A stretch of 64,000 nucleotides of DNA from Brevibacillus_D fluminis_A. GTDB taxonomy: Bacteria; Bacillota; Bacilli; Brevibacillales; Brevibacillaceae. Every line of letters starts with the position of its first letter. Within the stretch, counting starts at the first letter, position 1. The stretch lies in NCBI RefSeq assembly GCF_052072235.1, contig NZ_CM125436.1, positions 3,404,001 through 3,468,000 of the forward strand. The letters are read 5' to 3'. The notes beneath the pieces are model-generated. The model searched no databases and had not been told where the DNA came from. It saw only the letters and a program-made list of their open reading frames with translations. Both the position numbers and the translations under genes were made by a program. Below, in pieces: positions 1-8,798 of the stretch.

Positions 1-682
1 CGCGGGCTACCGACTTGATTTCGACAACCCCGTCGTAAATTTCCGGCACTTCCAGCTCAAACAGTCGTTTCAGCAGGCCAGGATGCGTGCGGGAGACCAC
101 GATTTGCGGTCCTTTGTTCGTTTTTTCAACCTTGATAATATATGCCTTGATCCGATCTTGCGGCTTAAATTCATCGGTCGGCATTTTTTCGGTAAGCGGC
201 ATGATCGCCTCCACCTTGCCGAGATCGATGTAATAGAAACGGCTATCCTGGCGCTGCACAACACCGGTGACGATGTCGTCCTCGCGCTCGATGAATTCGC
301 TGTAAATCAAACCGCGCTCGGCTTCGCGAATGCGCTGGGTGACCACTTGCTTGGCCGTTTGCGCCGCGATGCGACCGAAGTCGCGCGGAGTCACTTCAAT
401 CTCCACGATGTCTTCCAGACGGTAGTTGGGGTCGATCTCATGCGCCGCTTCCTGCGAAATCTCCAAGCGTGTGTCAAGGACTTCCTCCACCACCGTTTTG
501 CGGGCATATACGCGCACTTGACCGGTAAAGCGGTTCACATCCACCCGCACGTTTTGCGCTGAATTGAAATTACGTTTGTATCCAGAGATCAGGGCAGCTT
601 CAATCGCTTCGATCAGAATGTCCTTGGCGATTCCCTTTTCTCTTTCAATGTCTTCTAATGCTTGGATAAACTCCGAGTTCAT
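1..682 (-). CDS. nusA: Transcription termination/antitermination factor NusA (partial, N-terminal part)
   Basis: NusA binds RNA polymerase and modulates pausing, termination and antitermination. The ATG at 682-680 follows an AAAGGAGGGGG site. The frame stays open to the window edge, giving about 227 codons of a protein that is usually 350-400 residues, so the C-terminal KH region lies outside. The N-terminal polymerase-binding domain (MNSEFIQALEDIEREKGI) is followed from about residue 135 by an S1 domain (DIVTGVVQRQDSRFYYIDLG) and the start of the first KH domain. It sits 57 nt after rimP, the standard rimP-nusA operon head. The partial state is due only to the window boundary. Confidence 0.95.
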   Translation of the reverse strand, partial: MNSEFIQALEDIEREKGIAKDILIEAIEAALISGYKRNFNSAQNVRVDVNRFTGQVRVYARKTVVEEVLDTRLEISQEAAHEIDPNYRLEDIVEIEVTPRDFGRIAAQTAKQVVTQRIREAERGLIYSEFIEREDDIVTGVVQRQDSRFYYIDLGKVEAIMPLTEKMPTDEFKPQDRIKAYIIKVEKTNKGPQIVVSRTHPGLLKRLFELEVPEIYDGVVEIKSVAR

Positions 683-739
683 TTTTTCTTTGCCCCCTCC
701 TTTCGGAATTGCAACATCATGTATTTGTCGTGTGCTTCC

Positions 740-1198
740 TTAAAAAACGATTGCCATCCGCGCGGACTCAATCTGCGCGAGCGAAATGCGATACGTCTTC
801 TTCGCTTCCGCAACCGTTAACACACCTTCTTCAAAGGATGTCAATTCCCCTTCAAAAACAGTGTGGCCGTCGATTTCTTCTTTGGTGACAATATGTACGT
901 GTTTGCCGACCGCCTTGCGATAGTCATTCTCCTTGCGCAGCGGACGCTCTGCACCGGGTGAAGAGACTTCCAGGAAGTACGCCGTCGGAATCGGATCGAC
1001 CTCGTCGAGACGCTCGCTCAACCGTTCGCTCACAGCGCCGCAGTCATCGATATCGATGGTGCCCGACTCGTTGTCGATGAAGACGCGGAGAAACCAGTTG
1101 CTCCCCTCTTTCTTGTACTCGACTTCAACGACTTCCAGATTCATTTCTTCCATGATGGGTGCAAGCAGATCTTCAACGATTTGCGTTACCTTACTCAC
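740..1198 (-). CDS. rimP: Ribosome maturation factor RimP
   Basis: RimP assists maturation of the 30S ribosomal subunit. The 152-residue product has the family features EVVEVEYKKEG near the N-terminus and VSSPGAERPLRK (the conserved SSPG.(D/E)RPL signature) near residue 90. The frame is open further upstream to 1264, but that part runs through a hairpin terminator. The GTG at 1198 follows AAAGGAGGT at proper spacing and matches the usual N-terminus, so it was chosen. It precedes nusA, the classical pairing, and is separated from polC by an intrinsic terminator. Confidence 0.93.
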   Translation of the reverse strand: MSKVTQIVEDLLAPIMEEMNLEVVEVEYKKEGSNWFLRVFIDNESGTIDIDDCGAVSERLSERLDEVDPIPTAYFLEVSSPGAERPLRKENDYRKAVGKHVHIVTKEEIDGHTVFEGELTSFEEGVLTVAEAKKTYRISLAQIESARMAIVF

Positions 1199-1231
1199 TT
1201 CAGGTACCTCCTTTGCTTCATGCTCATTTAC

Positions 1232-1261
1232 CCAGAAAGAAAGAGTGGGTTTCCCCACTCT
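1232..1261 (-). terminator. Intrinsic terminator between polC and rimP
   Basis: On the minus strand AGAGTGGG - GAAA - CCCACTCT forms a perfect 8-bp stem closed by a GAAA tetraloop (1261 to 1242), followed by TTCTTTCT. It lies downstream of polC and just ahead of the rimP ribosome binding site, so it could end polC transcription or attenuate entry into rimP-nusA. Confidence 0.8.
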
Positions 1262-1335
1262 CAACAGTAACGAGTATCAACAGTATTCCCAAAGAAATTA
1301 TAGCATAACGTTCCTAGCATGACAACCGTGAACGG

Positions 1336-4300
1336 CTAAAACAGGGAAAGCTGGTTGGATTCCGGCAGTCCTTGCAAAGCCCCCTGCTCTTCCAAATACT
1401 CCAAAATCGTTTTGGAAATCCGCGAGCGGGAAAGCAAGTCCTCTTTCGACAAAAACTCTCCATCTTCGCGCGCTTTTACGATGCTGATCGCCGCGTTCGT
1501 ACCGAGACCAGGCAACGCATTGAACGGCGCAAGCAAGGAATCGCCCTCAATCAGGAAGCGGGTCGCGTCCGAACGGTACAAGTCGACATTTTTGAATTTG
1601 AACCCGCGCTCAACCATTTCCAGCGCCATTTCCAGCACGGTCAAGAGCGCCTTCTCTTTTGGCTGCGCATCATGCCCTTTGCCCTCGATCTCCTCGATCT
1701 TGGCGCGAATGGCTGCAGAGCCTTTGACCATCAACGGAATGTCAAAGTCGTCGGCACGGACCGAGAAATACGTCGCGTAAAACTCAAGCGGGCGATGCAC
1801 CTTGAAGTAGGCGATGCGCACGGCCATCATGACGTAAGCGGTCGCATGCGCCTTCGGGAACATGTATTTGATCTTCTGGCACGAGTCGATATACCATTCC
1901 GGCACGTTATTGGCTCTCATCTCTTCCTGGTCTTCCTCGTTGACGCCCTTCCCTTTCCGCACGGACTCCATGATTTTAAACGCTCGTGACGGATCGAGCC
2001 CTTTGTAGATCAGGTACACCATGATGTCGTCGCGACAACCGATTACATCCGACAGCTTGCACGTGCCGGAGCGGATCAAATCCTGCGCGTTGTTCAGCCA
2101 TACGTCCGTACCATGGGACAGACCGGAGATCTGCACCAGCTCGGCGAAGGTGGTCGGCTTCGTATCCTCGAGCATCTGGCGAACGAATTTGGTTCCGAAC
2201 TCAGGGATGCCGAGCGTCCCCATATTCGTGCGGATTTGTTCCGGGGTAACGCCGAGCGCTTCGGTCGTACTGAAGATCGACATGGTTTTCGGATCATCCA
2301 GCGGGATCGTTTTCGGGTCCATACCGGTCAAGTCCTGCAGCATGCGGATGACCGTGGGATCGTCGTGCCCGAGAATATCGAGCTTGAGCAAGTTGTCATG
2401 AATCGAGTGGAAGTCGAAATGCGTGGTCCGCCATTCGGATTCATTGTCATCCGCCGGGTACTGGATCGGGCAAAAATCTTCAATCTCCATGTAGTCCGGC
2501 ACAACGATGATCCCGCCCGGGTGCTGTCCCGTCGTCCGCTTCACACCCGTGCAACCATTGACCAAACGGGCGATTTCGGCATTGCGCATGACCTTGCCGC
2601 GCTCATCCGCAAACTTGCGAACATAACCGAAGGCGGTCTTCTCCGCTACGGTACCGATCGTGCCGGCGCGGTATACGTTATCGACGCCGAACAGTTCCTG
2701 CGTATACTTATGCGCCCGTGGCTGGTACTCCCCGGAAAAGTTCAGGTCGATATCGGGTACTTTGTCCCCTTTAAAGCCAAGGAACGTTTCAAACGGAATA
2801 TCTTGTCCATCTTTGGCGAACATGTGGCCGCATTTCGGACATTCCTTATCCGGCAGGTCAAAACCGGAACCGATCGACCCGTCCAGGATGAATTCGCTGT
2901 GCTGGCAGTTCGGGCACAAATAGTGCGGCGGCAGCGGGTTAACCTCGGTAATATCGGACATCGTCGCGACAAACGAGGAGCCGACAGACCCCCGTGAACC
3001 GACCAGGTAGCCATCGCGCAGCGATTTGGTCACCAGACGCTGTGAAATCAAATAAATAACGCCGAAGCCGTGCTTGATGATCGAGTTCAGTTCCTTCTCC
3101 AGGCGCGCCTCGACGATTTCCGGCAGCGGATCGCCATACAGCTTGCGAGCCTTGACATAGCACATGTCGCGCAGCTCGTCGTCTGCCCCCTCGATGTTTG
3201 GCGTATAGAGGCGATCCGGAATCGGACTGACATCCTCGATCATGTCCGCCACTTTGTTCGTATTGGTGATGACGATTTCCCGCGCGCGGTCACCTAAATA
3301 GGAGAATGCGGCGAGCATTTCGTCCGTCGTCATCAAATAGAGCGGCGGCTGGTCGTTGGCATCCGGATTGTTTTGGGAGAGCAAAAACACTTCCCGGTAC
3401 ACATGGTCCTGCGGGTTGAGGAAATGGACGTCACCCGTGGCGACGACCGGAATCCCCAGCTCGTCTCCGATCTCCAAAAGCAGCTGGTGATAGCCTTGCA
3501 CCACGTCCAGCGACGGTATGTTCTCATCGCGTAGCAGCGGCTTGTAATGCTCGATCGGCTGCAGCTCGATATAGTCATAGAAGCGGGCAACCTCTTTCAG
3601 CTCTTCCTTTGTTTTTCCGCGCAAAATCGCCTGGAACAGCTCCCCGTCTTTGCAGGCTGTCCCGATGAGCAAGCCTTCTTTGTGCTTTGTCAGCTGGCTG
3701 CGCATGATTCGCGGCCAACGGAAAAACGTCTCGACATGCGAGCGGCTGACCAGCTTGTACAAGTTTTTCAGGCCGGTCTTGTTTTGCACGAGGATCGTCG
3801 CATGGAACGGCCGGGAGCTTTTGTAATCGGCCTGCTTGTTGCTCTCTTCATTCAGCTGTGCGAGGCTTGTGATTTGCGCTTCGCGAATGTCTTTGAGCAT
3901 ATATTGCAAAATGTGCGCCAGTGCGACGGTATCGTCCAAGGCACGGTGCGCATTGATCAAATCGACGTTGAATCGCTTGGCCAGGCTTCCCAGTCGGTAG
4001 CTGCGCATATCTTTGTACATCATTCGCGCCAATGGCAGCGTGTCGAGAAACGGATTGTTCCAGGTTTCCATGCCGATCCGCTTGGCGCACGCATTGATGA
4101 AGCCGCGGTCAAACTCCGCGTTATGCGCGACCAGGATCGCATTGCCGGCAAACTCCTTGAATTTGGGCAAAACGACCTCGAGTGTATCTTTGCCGCGCAG
4201 CATCTCGTTGGTAATCCCCGTAATCTCGGTCGTCTTCGGCCCGATCGTCAGCTGCGGGTCGACCAGCTCGGTCCATTGATCGATAATCTCGAGCCCTTTC

Positions 4301-5640
4301 ATCTTGACGGCGGCAATCTCGATGATCGTATGCTCAGCGGCATTCAAACCGGTCGTTTCCACGTCAAATACAACGTATTCGGTGTGCTCGTTGATCTCGA
4401 TATCGTTCGTTTTCGGATCGAGGTTGTAGACGACGTCGATGCCGTCTTCCACGACGTATGCCTCCAAGCCTAAAATGCACTTGATCCCGTTTTTCTTCGC
4501 GAGCCCATACGCCTCCGGAAACGCCTGCACGACGCCGTGGTCCGTGACTGCAATCGCTTTGTGTCCCCATTTGGCCGCTGTGCCGATGAGCGATTTCAAA
4601 GATGCGACACCGTCGAGCGAACTCATCGGCGTATGGCAGTGCAGCTCCACACGCTTCTCTTCCGCCCAGTCTTTTCGGCCCTGTGCTTCAATTTGGTTCA
4701 AATCGTTCGCCGTCATCACGAGTTCGCGGGCAAATTGGTCATGCTGCACGCTGCCGCGCACCTTCAGCCACATGCCGTCGCTGATCGCTTCGAGAACTTT
4801 GGCATCTTCTTTGTCGCGGGAAAAAATCTTGACTGTCAGCGAGTCGGTATAATCCGTCAGATGGAACGTCAGCAGATGGCGTCCGCTTTTCAGTTCGCGC
4901 AGCTCTTTATTGAACACGGTCCCTTGGATGACAATGCGGCGCTCTTCCTCCTGAATCTCATGGATCGGAATCGCATCGTCCTTGATCTCATAGCCGACCA
5001 TGATCGTTGTGACCGCTTCCTGCTCCTGCTGGGACTCTTTCTCGGCTTGTACCGCGCTGACCACGACTTCCACAAGCGCCCGCTCTTCTTCCGCACGCTG
5101 CTCGAGGAATGCTTTCATCGCCTCATTGTTTTCTTCCACCTGGAAGTGAAAACGCGGCTTGATGTCCGCCACCTTCGCGAACAGCTCGGCCAGCTCGGCA
5201 TCCACTTTCTTCCGTTTTGCCATTTCCATCGCCATTTCGGTCGGCAGCGTCACCGTAATCAGGCTGCCATCCACCGATTTTTGCGCATTGCGCACCGTTT
5301 GCGCGATCGAGTTCACTTTTGGTTCCAAGAGTGCCAGCAGGTAGTTCCAATAATCCGCCACCAATTCGTCAACGCCCGGCGTCTGATCATAACGAAGGTA
5401 TAAGTCCACTTGTGCCAAATGCGCAAACGAATGCTTCAGCTGGCTATAAAATTGATGATAGACATCCTTGGGCAATAGTCTCGGCAGGGTACACGAAAAA
5501 ATCCATTCTTTCGTCTGTTTGCGAATCTCCAGTTTATCGATCCGACCCGATTGAAAATAAGGCTGCACCCAATCGGTCGGCAGCTGCAGCTGTTGCACCA
5601 GCACGGAAAAGCGCTGCTGCTGTTCTGCTATGCGATCCAT
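1336..5640 (-). CDS. polC: DNA polymerase III alpha subunit, Gram-positive PolC type
   Basis: This is the main replicative polymerase of Firmicutes, with built-in 3'-5' exonuclease. The 1434-residue product is the usual PolC length. In order: an N-terminal domain, an OB fold (about 230-275), a PHP domain (ELHCHTPMSSLDG near 332) interrupted by a DEDD exonuclease (VVFDVETTG near 425), a zinc finger (CPNC near 909 and CPKCG near 936) and the catalytic PDIDLNFSGEYQ near 962. The frame extends upstream to 5700, but the ATG at 5640 follows GAGGTG and begins MDRIAEQQQ as in relatives. It is bracketed by two intrinsic terminators, although it belongs to the conserved proS-polC-rimP order. Confidence 0.98.
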   Translation of the reverse strand: MDRIAEQQQRFSVLVQQLQLPTDWVQPYFQSGRIDKLEIRKQTKEWIFSCTLPRLLPKDVYHQFYSQLKHSFAHLAQVDLYLRYDQTPGVDELVADYWNYLLALLEPKVNSIAQTVRNAQKSVDGSLITVTLPTEMAMEMAKRKKVDAELAELFAKVADIKPRFHFQVEENNEAMKAFLEQRAEEERALVEVVVSAVQAEKESQQEQEAVTTIMVGYEIKDDAIPIHEIQEEERRIVIQGTVFNKELRELKSGRHLLTFHLTDYTDSLTVKIFSRDKEDAKVLEAISDGMWLKVRGSVQHDQFARELVMTANDLNQIEAQGRKDWAEEKRVELHCHTPMSSLDGVASLKSLIGTAAKWGHKAIAVTDHGVVQAFPEAYGLAKKNGIKCILGLEAYVVEDGIDVVYNLDPKTNDIEINEHTEYVVFDVETTGLNAAEHTIIEIAAVKMKGLEIIDQWTELVDPQLTIGPKTTEITGITNEMLRGKDTLEVVLPKFKEFAGNAILVAHNAEFDRGFINACAKRIGMETWNNPFLDTLPLARMMYKDMRSYRLGSLAKRFNVDLINAHRALDDTVALAHILQYMLKDIREAQITSLAQLNEESNKQADYKSSRPFHATILVQNKTGLKNLYKLVSRSHVETFFRWPRIMRSQLTKHKEGLLIGTACKDGELFQAILRGKTKEELKEVARFYDYIELQPIEHYKPLLRDENIPSLDVVQGYHQLLLEIGDELGIPVVATGDVHFLNPQDHVYREVFLLSQNNPDANDQPPLYLMTTDEMLAAFSYLGDRAREIVITNTNKVADMIEDVSPIPDRLYTPNIEGADDELRDMCYVKARKLYGDPLPEIVEARLEKELNSIIKHGFGVIYLISQRLVTKSLRDGYLVGSRGSVGSSFVATMSDITEVNPLPPHYLCPNCQHSEFILDGSIGSGFDLPDKECPKCGHMFAKDGQDIPFETFLGFKGDKVPDIDLNFSGEYQPRAHKYTQELFGVDNVYRAGTIGTVAEKTAFGYVRKFADERGKVMRNAEIARLVNGCTGVKRTTGQHPGGIIVVPDYMEIEDFCPIQYPADDNESEWRTTHFDFHSIHDNLLKLDILGHDDPTVIRMLQDLTGMDPKTIPLDDPKTMSIFSTTEALGVTPEQIRTNMGTLGIPEFGTKFVRQMLEDTKPTTFAELVQISGLSHGTDVWLNNAQDLIRSGTCKLSDVIGCRDDIMVYLIYKGLDPSRAFKIMESVRKGKGVNEEDQEEMRANNVPEWYIDSCQKIKYMFPKAHATAYVMMAVRIAYFKVHRPLEFYATYFSVRADDFDIPLMVKGSAAIRAKIEEIEGKGHDAQPKEKALLTVLEMALEMVERGFKFKNVDLYRSDATRFLIEGDSLLAPFNALPGLGTNAAISIVKAREDGEFLSKEDLLSRSRISKTILEYLEEQGALQGLPESNQLSLF

Positions 5641-5682
5641 TCCCCTAGTCACCTCATCTTGCGAGAAATTCCGTTTGACGCG

Positions 5683-5726
5683 AAAAAAGAAAAGAGGCAC
5701 CCTGAATCAGGAATCAGAGTAGCCTC
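5683..5726 (-). terminator. Intrinsic terminator downstream of proS
   Basis: Minus-strand GAGGC..CTCTGA pairs with TCAGGG..GCCTC across a short loop, with one internal 2x2 mismatch. It is followed directly by TTTTCTTTTTT. It lies 54 nt after the proS stop and ahead of the polC start. Confidence 0.82.
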
Positions 5727-5780
5727 CTACAAGTTCGACAAAAACGGTCATTTTCCTCCCGCTTTCGCCGGAGCAGTATC

Positions 5781-7496
5781 TTACAGTACAGCCAATTTTT
5801 CTTTTACATGGCTGATCAAGTCATCGACGTGAACATCGACAGCTTCGCCGGATCGGCGCACACGCACCTCAACCGTACCCTCGTTGACTTTATCGGAAAT
5901 CGTGATGCGGATTGGGAGACCGATCAAATCCGCATCTTTAAATTTCACGCCTGCGCGCTCCAGACGATCATCATAGAGGACTTCGATGCCGGCAGCGGTC
6001 AGTTTTGCGGTCAGCTCTTCCGCCGCCAAACGCTGTTCGTCTACTTTGGCATTGATTGGAATCACATGAACGTGGTAAGGCGCGATCGAAACCGGCCAGA
6101 TGATGCCGTTCTCATCGTTGTTTTGCTCGATAACCGCTGCGAGCGTACGGGAAACCCCGATGCCGTAGCAGCCCATGATCATCGGTTTGGAACGGCCGTT
6201 TTCGTCAAGGAAGGTCGCGCCCATCGGCTCCGAGTATTTCGTCCCCAGCTTGAAGACGTGTCCGACTTCAACACCGCGCGCAAACGCGATTTTACCGCCG
6301 CCGCGAGGGCAATCGTCGCCCTCCATGATGTTGCGCAGATCGGCATAGGTTTTGACCGTGAAATCACGGCCTGGCTGCACATGTTTGATATGATAGTCTG
6401 CCTCATTGGCACCGACCAATCCATCTACGATATCCTGAACATAGTTGTCGGCGATGATGTCAATCTTGTCGCCGTCGACACCCACTGGGCCGACAAAGCC
6501 GATTGGCGCGCCAACCGCTGCACGCACTTCCGCCTCGCTGGCGAAATCGACATTCGTCGCATCGTACAGGTTTTTCAGTTTTACATCGTTCAGCTCATGG
6601 TCACCGCGCACCAGGACGAGAACGATCCGGTCATCGACTTTGCAGACAAGGCTCTTGATGATCGAGCTTGCTTCCACGCCAAGCGATTCCGTCAGCTGTT
6701 CGATTGTTTTCACGCCAGGCGTGTGGATTTTTTCAGGTGCAGGCACGCTCGCATCTTGTTTTGGCGCGCCGTTGTACACCACTTCCGCCTTTTCCAGGTT
6801 GGCAGCGTAATCGCCTTCTGTCGCATATGCGATCGTGTCTTCGCCAATCTCGCACAGCGCCATGAATTCATAGGTACCGGTTCCGCCGATCGAACCCGCA
6901 TCCGCTTCAACAGCGCGGAAATTCAGGCCGACACGCGTAAAAATATTGGTATAGGCATTGAACATGTCCTGAAAGCTTTTGTCCAATCCTTCTTGCGTTG
7001 TATCAAACGAGTACGCATCCTTCATGATGAACTCGCGGCAGCGAATCAAACCGAAGCGAGGACGAACTTCGTCGCGGAATTTGGTTTGGATTTGGTACAA
7101 ATTGATCGGCAGCTTTTTGTAGGAATTGATTTCATCGCGAACCAATGTCGTCACGACTTCTTCATGCGTCGGTCCCAAGGCGAACGGACGATTGTGACGG
7201 TCATTCAGGCGAACCAGCTCAGGGCCGTACGCTTCCCAGCGGCCGCTCTTTTCCCACAGCTCGGCTGGCTGCATGGCTGGCATCACCATTTCCTGTGCTC
7301 CTGCCTTGTTCATTTCATCACGGACAATCGCTTGAATCTTTTGCAAGACGCGCAAACCAAGCGGCAGATAGGAATAAATCCCCGACGCCAGCTGGCGCGC
7401 CAGACCAGCGCGAACCAACAGCTTGTGGCTGGCGATTTCTGCATCGGATGGTACTTCACGCAATGTAGGAATAAACATCTGACTCTGCTTCAACAC
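5781..7496 (-). CDS. proS: Prolyl-tRNA synthetase (bacterial type with editing insertion)
   Basis: This class II synthetase charges tRNA-Pro and edits Ala-tRNA-Pro. The length, about 571 residues, is that of the bacterial form carrying the INS editing domain between motifs 2 and 3 (roughly residues 230-400). The N-terminus reads MFIPTLREVPSDAEIASH, followed by LASGIYSYLPLGLRV. Near residue 440 is PMIMGCYGIGVSRTLAA, the conserved GCYGIGVSR signature. The start is chosen as GTG at 7496, 9 nt after AAGGAGG. A TTG at 7502 is only 3 nt from that site, and an ATG at 7478 remains possible. It lies between ispG and polC as in many Bacillales. Confidence 0.96.
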   Translation of the reverse strand: MLKQSQMFIPTLREVPSDAEIASHKLLVRAGLARQLASGIYSYLPLGLRVLQKIQAIVRDEMNKAGAQEMVMPAMQPAELWEKSGRWEAYGPELVRLNDRHNRPFALGPTHEEVVTTLVRDEINSYKKLPINLYQIQTKFRDEVRPRFGLIRCREFIMKDAYSFDTTQEGLDKSFQDMFNAYTNIFTRVGLNFRAVEADAGSIGGTGTYEFMALCEIGEDTIAYATEGDYAANLEKAEVVYNGAPKQDASVPAPEKIHTPGVKTIEQLTESLGVEASSIIKSLVCKVDDRIVLVLVRGDHELNDVKLKNLYDATNVDFASEAEVRAAVGAPIGFVGPVGVDGDKIDIIADNYVQDIVDGLVGANEADYHIKHVQPGRDFTVKTYADLRNIMEGDDCPRGGGKIAFARGVEVGHVFKLGTKYSEPMGATFLDENGRSKPMIMGCYGIGVSRTLAAVIEQNNDENGIIWPVSIAPYHVHVIPINAKVDEQRLAAEELTAKLTAAGIEVLYDDRLERAGVKFKDADLIGLPIRITISDKVNEGTVEVRVRRSGEAVDVHVDDLISHVKEKLAVL

Positions 7497-7549
7497 GGAC
7501 AAGTTCCTCCTTCAATCTCCACGACAAACATTCCATAACGGGTCGGTTG

Positions 7550-7570
7550 CGATCGCGCAAATGGCGATCG
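7550..7570. repeat. Short inverted repeat upstream of proS
   Basis: CGATCGC (7550-7556) and GCGATCG (7564-7570) flank a 7-nt loop in the ispG-proS gap. There is no T-tract on either side, so it is not a terminator. It might be a leader hairpin of proS or chance. Confidence 0.3.
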
Positions 7571-7585
7571 TTCCCATTCCCCTTT

Positions 7586-8641
7586 TTATACCATGCTGTG
7601 AATTTCTTTCATCAATTCTTCAAACAGTTCGGTTTCCTTCACTTTCCGCACAATTTCACCATTGCGGAAAATCAGACCTTCCCCATTGCCGCCAGCAACG
7701 CCCACGTCCGCTTCACGCGCTTCGCCAGGACCGTTTACCGCACAGCCCATAACGGCGATCTTCAGCGGCTTCTTGATCGTGGTAACAGCTTCCTCCACCT
7801 TGGTAGCCAGACCGATCAGATCGATGGCACAACGGCCGCAAGACGGACACGCGATTACGACCGGATCGTTGTTGACGATATCCAGGCTGCGCAAAATTTG
7901 CTTCGCCACCTTGATCTCCTCGACCGGATCGGCCGTCAGCGATACGCGGATCGTGTCGCCGATGCCCATCGAGAGCACGGTGCCGATTCCCACGGACGAC
8001 TTGATGCTGCCGGAGAACATCGTCCCCGCCTCGGTTACCCCTACGTGCAGCGGATAGTTGCGTTTTTGCGCCATAAGGGAATACGTTTGGATCATCGTTG
8101 GCACATCGGACGATTTGAGCGAGATGATGATATTGTCGAAATTGAGTTCTTCCAAAATCTCGACATGGCTCATCGCGCTCTCCACGATTGCTTCCGGGCT
8201 TGGATAACCGTATTTATCGAGCAACCGTTTCTCTACCGAACCGGAATTGACGCCGATGCGGATCGGCACATTGCGCTCGCGGCACGCTTCAACGACCGCT
8301 TTGGTTTTCTCTTTCGAGCCGATATTCCCCGGATTGATCCGAATTTTATCGATTCCGCTCTCCAGCGCGGTGAGCGCGAGCTTGTAATCGAAATGAATGT
8401 CGGCAACCAGCGGCAATGGCGAGCGCTCTTTGATCTGCTTGATCGCACGAGCAGCATCTTCATTGATGACCGCCAATCGAACGATTTGGCATCCTACATC
8501 TGCCAAACTTTGAATTTGGGCCAATGTTGCTTCCACATCACGCGTATCGGCGGTGGTCATCGACTGAATGACGACGCTTTTTTGTCCGCCAATTTGTACG
8601 CCACCCACAAATACCGGTTTCGTCTCCTCACGCTTGAACAT
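7586..8641 (-). CDS. ispG: 4-hydroxy-3-methylbut-2-enyl diphosphate synthase (IspG/GcpE)
   Basis: IspG is the iron-sulfur enzyme converting MEcPP to HMBPP in the non-mevalonate isoprenoid pathway. The 351-residue product has the TIM-barrel start (VVIQSMTTADTRD) and the C-terminal 4Fe-4S ligands in CPSCGRCAID and CAVNGPGEA. It is the short two-domain bacterial form. The ATG at 8641 follows AAGGAGAG and was preferred to an upstream extension to 8671. With dxr and uppS nearby, the block supplies isoprenoid carriers. Confidence 0.97.
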   Translation of the reverse strand: MFKREETKPVFVGGVQIGGQKSVVIQSMTTADTRDVEATLAQIQSLADVGCQIVRLAVINEDAARAIKQIKERSPLPLVADIHFDYKLALTALESGIDKIRINPGNIGSKEKTKAVVEACRERNVPIRIGVNSGSVEKRLLDKYGYPSPEAIVESAMSHVEILEELNFDNIIISLKSSDVPTMIQTYSLMAQKRNYPLHVGVTEAGTMFSGSIKSSVGIGTVLSMGIGDTIRVSLTADPVEEIKVAKQILRSLDIVNNDPVVIACPSCGRCAIDLIGLATKVEEAVTTIKKPLKIAVMGCAVNGPGEAREADVGVAGGNGEGLIFRNGEIVRKVKETELFEELMKEIHSMV

Positions 8642-8676
8642 TACGAGGCACTCTCCTTTTGTGTAAAACAAGTCAT

Positions 8677-8720
8677 GCGGCCGCCCGTGCTAGCTTTCGC
8701 CCGCACAGGCATGTGGCCGC
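8677..8720. repeat. Long GC-rich hairpin between rseP and ispG
   Basis: GCGGCC (8677-8682) and GGCCGC (8715-8720) form the outer stem. Inner complementarity (CGTGC with GCACA/GGC segments) extends it into a long hairpin. The minus-strand side has only a weak TTGTTTTAC tract. The plus-strand side has GCTTTGTTTTTT but no gene upstream. It may be an attenuator or processing site between the two genes. Confidence 0.5.
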
Positions 8721-8798
8721 GCTTTGTTTTTTCTCTCATTTCTGTCTGTACTGATCTGCCTGTTCGCGGTTCTATTTCTCCCAAAATTGGGCGTGACT

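Noticed and set aside
5808..7538. Plus-strand open frame of 576 codons opposite proS
   Set aside because: It is the antisense shadow of a clearly conserved synthetase gene, with no ribosome binding site and no recognisable domain.
7550..7570. GCGATCGC octamer resembling the cyanobacterial HIP1 repeat
   Set aside because: It was noticed here only as a single instance in a Firmicutes genome, so chance is the simplest explanation.
7497..7585. T-box leader before proS
   Set aside because: The gap is under 90 nt and lacks a T-box sequence and an antiterminator; only a short inverted repeat is seen.
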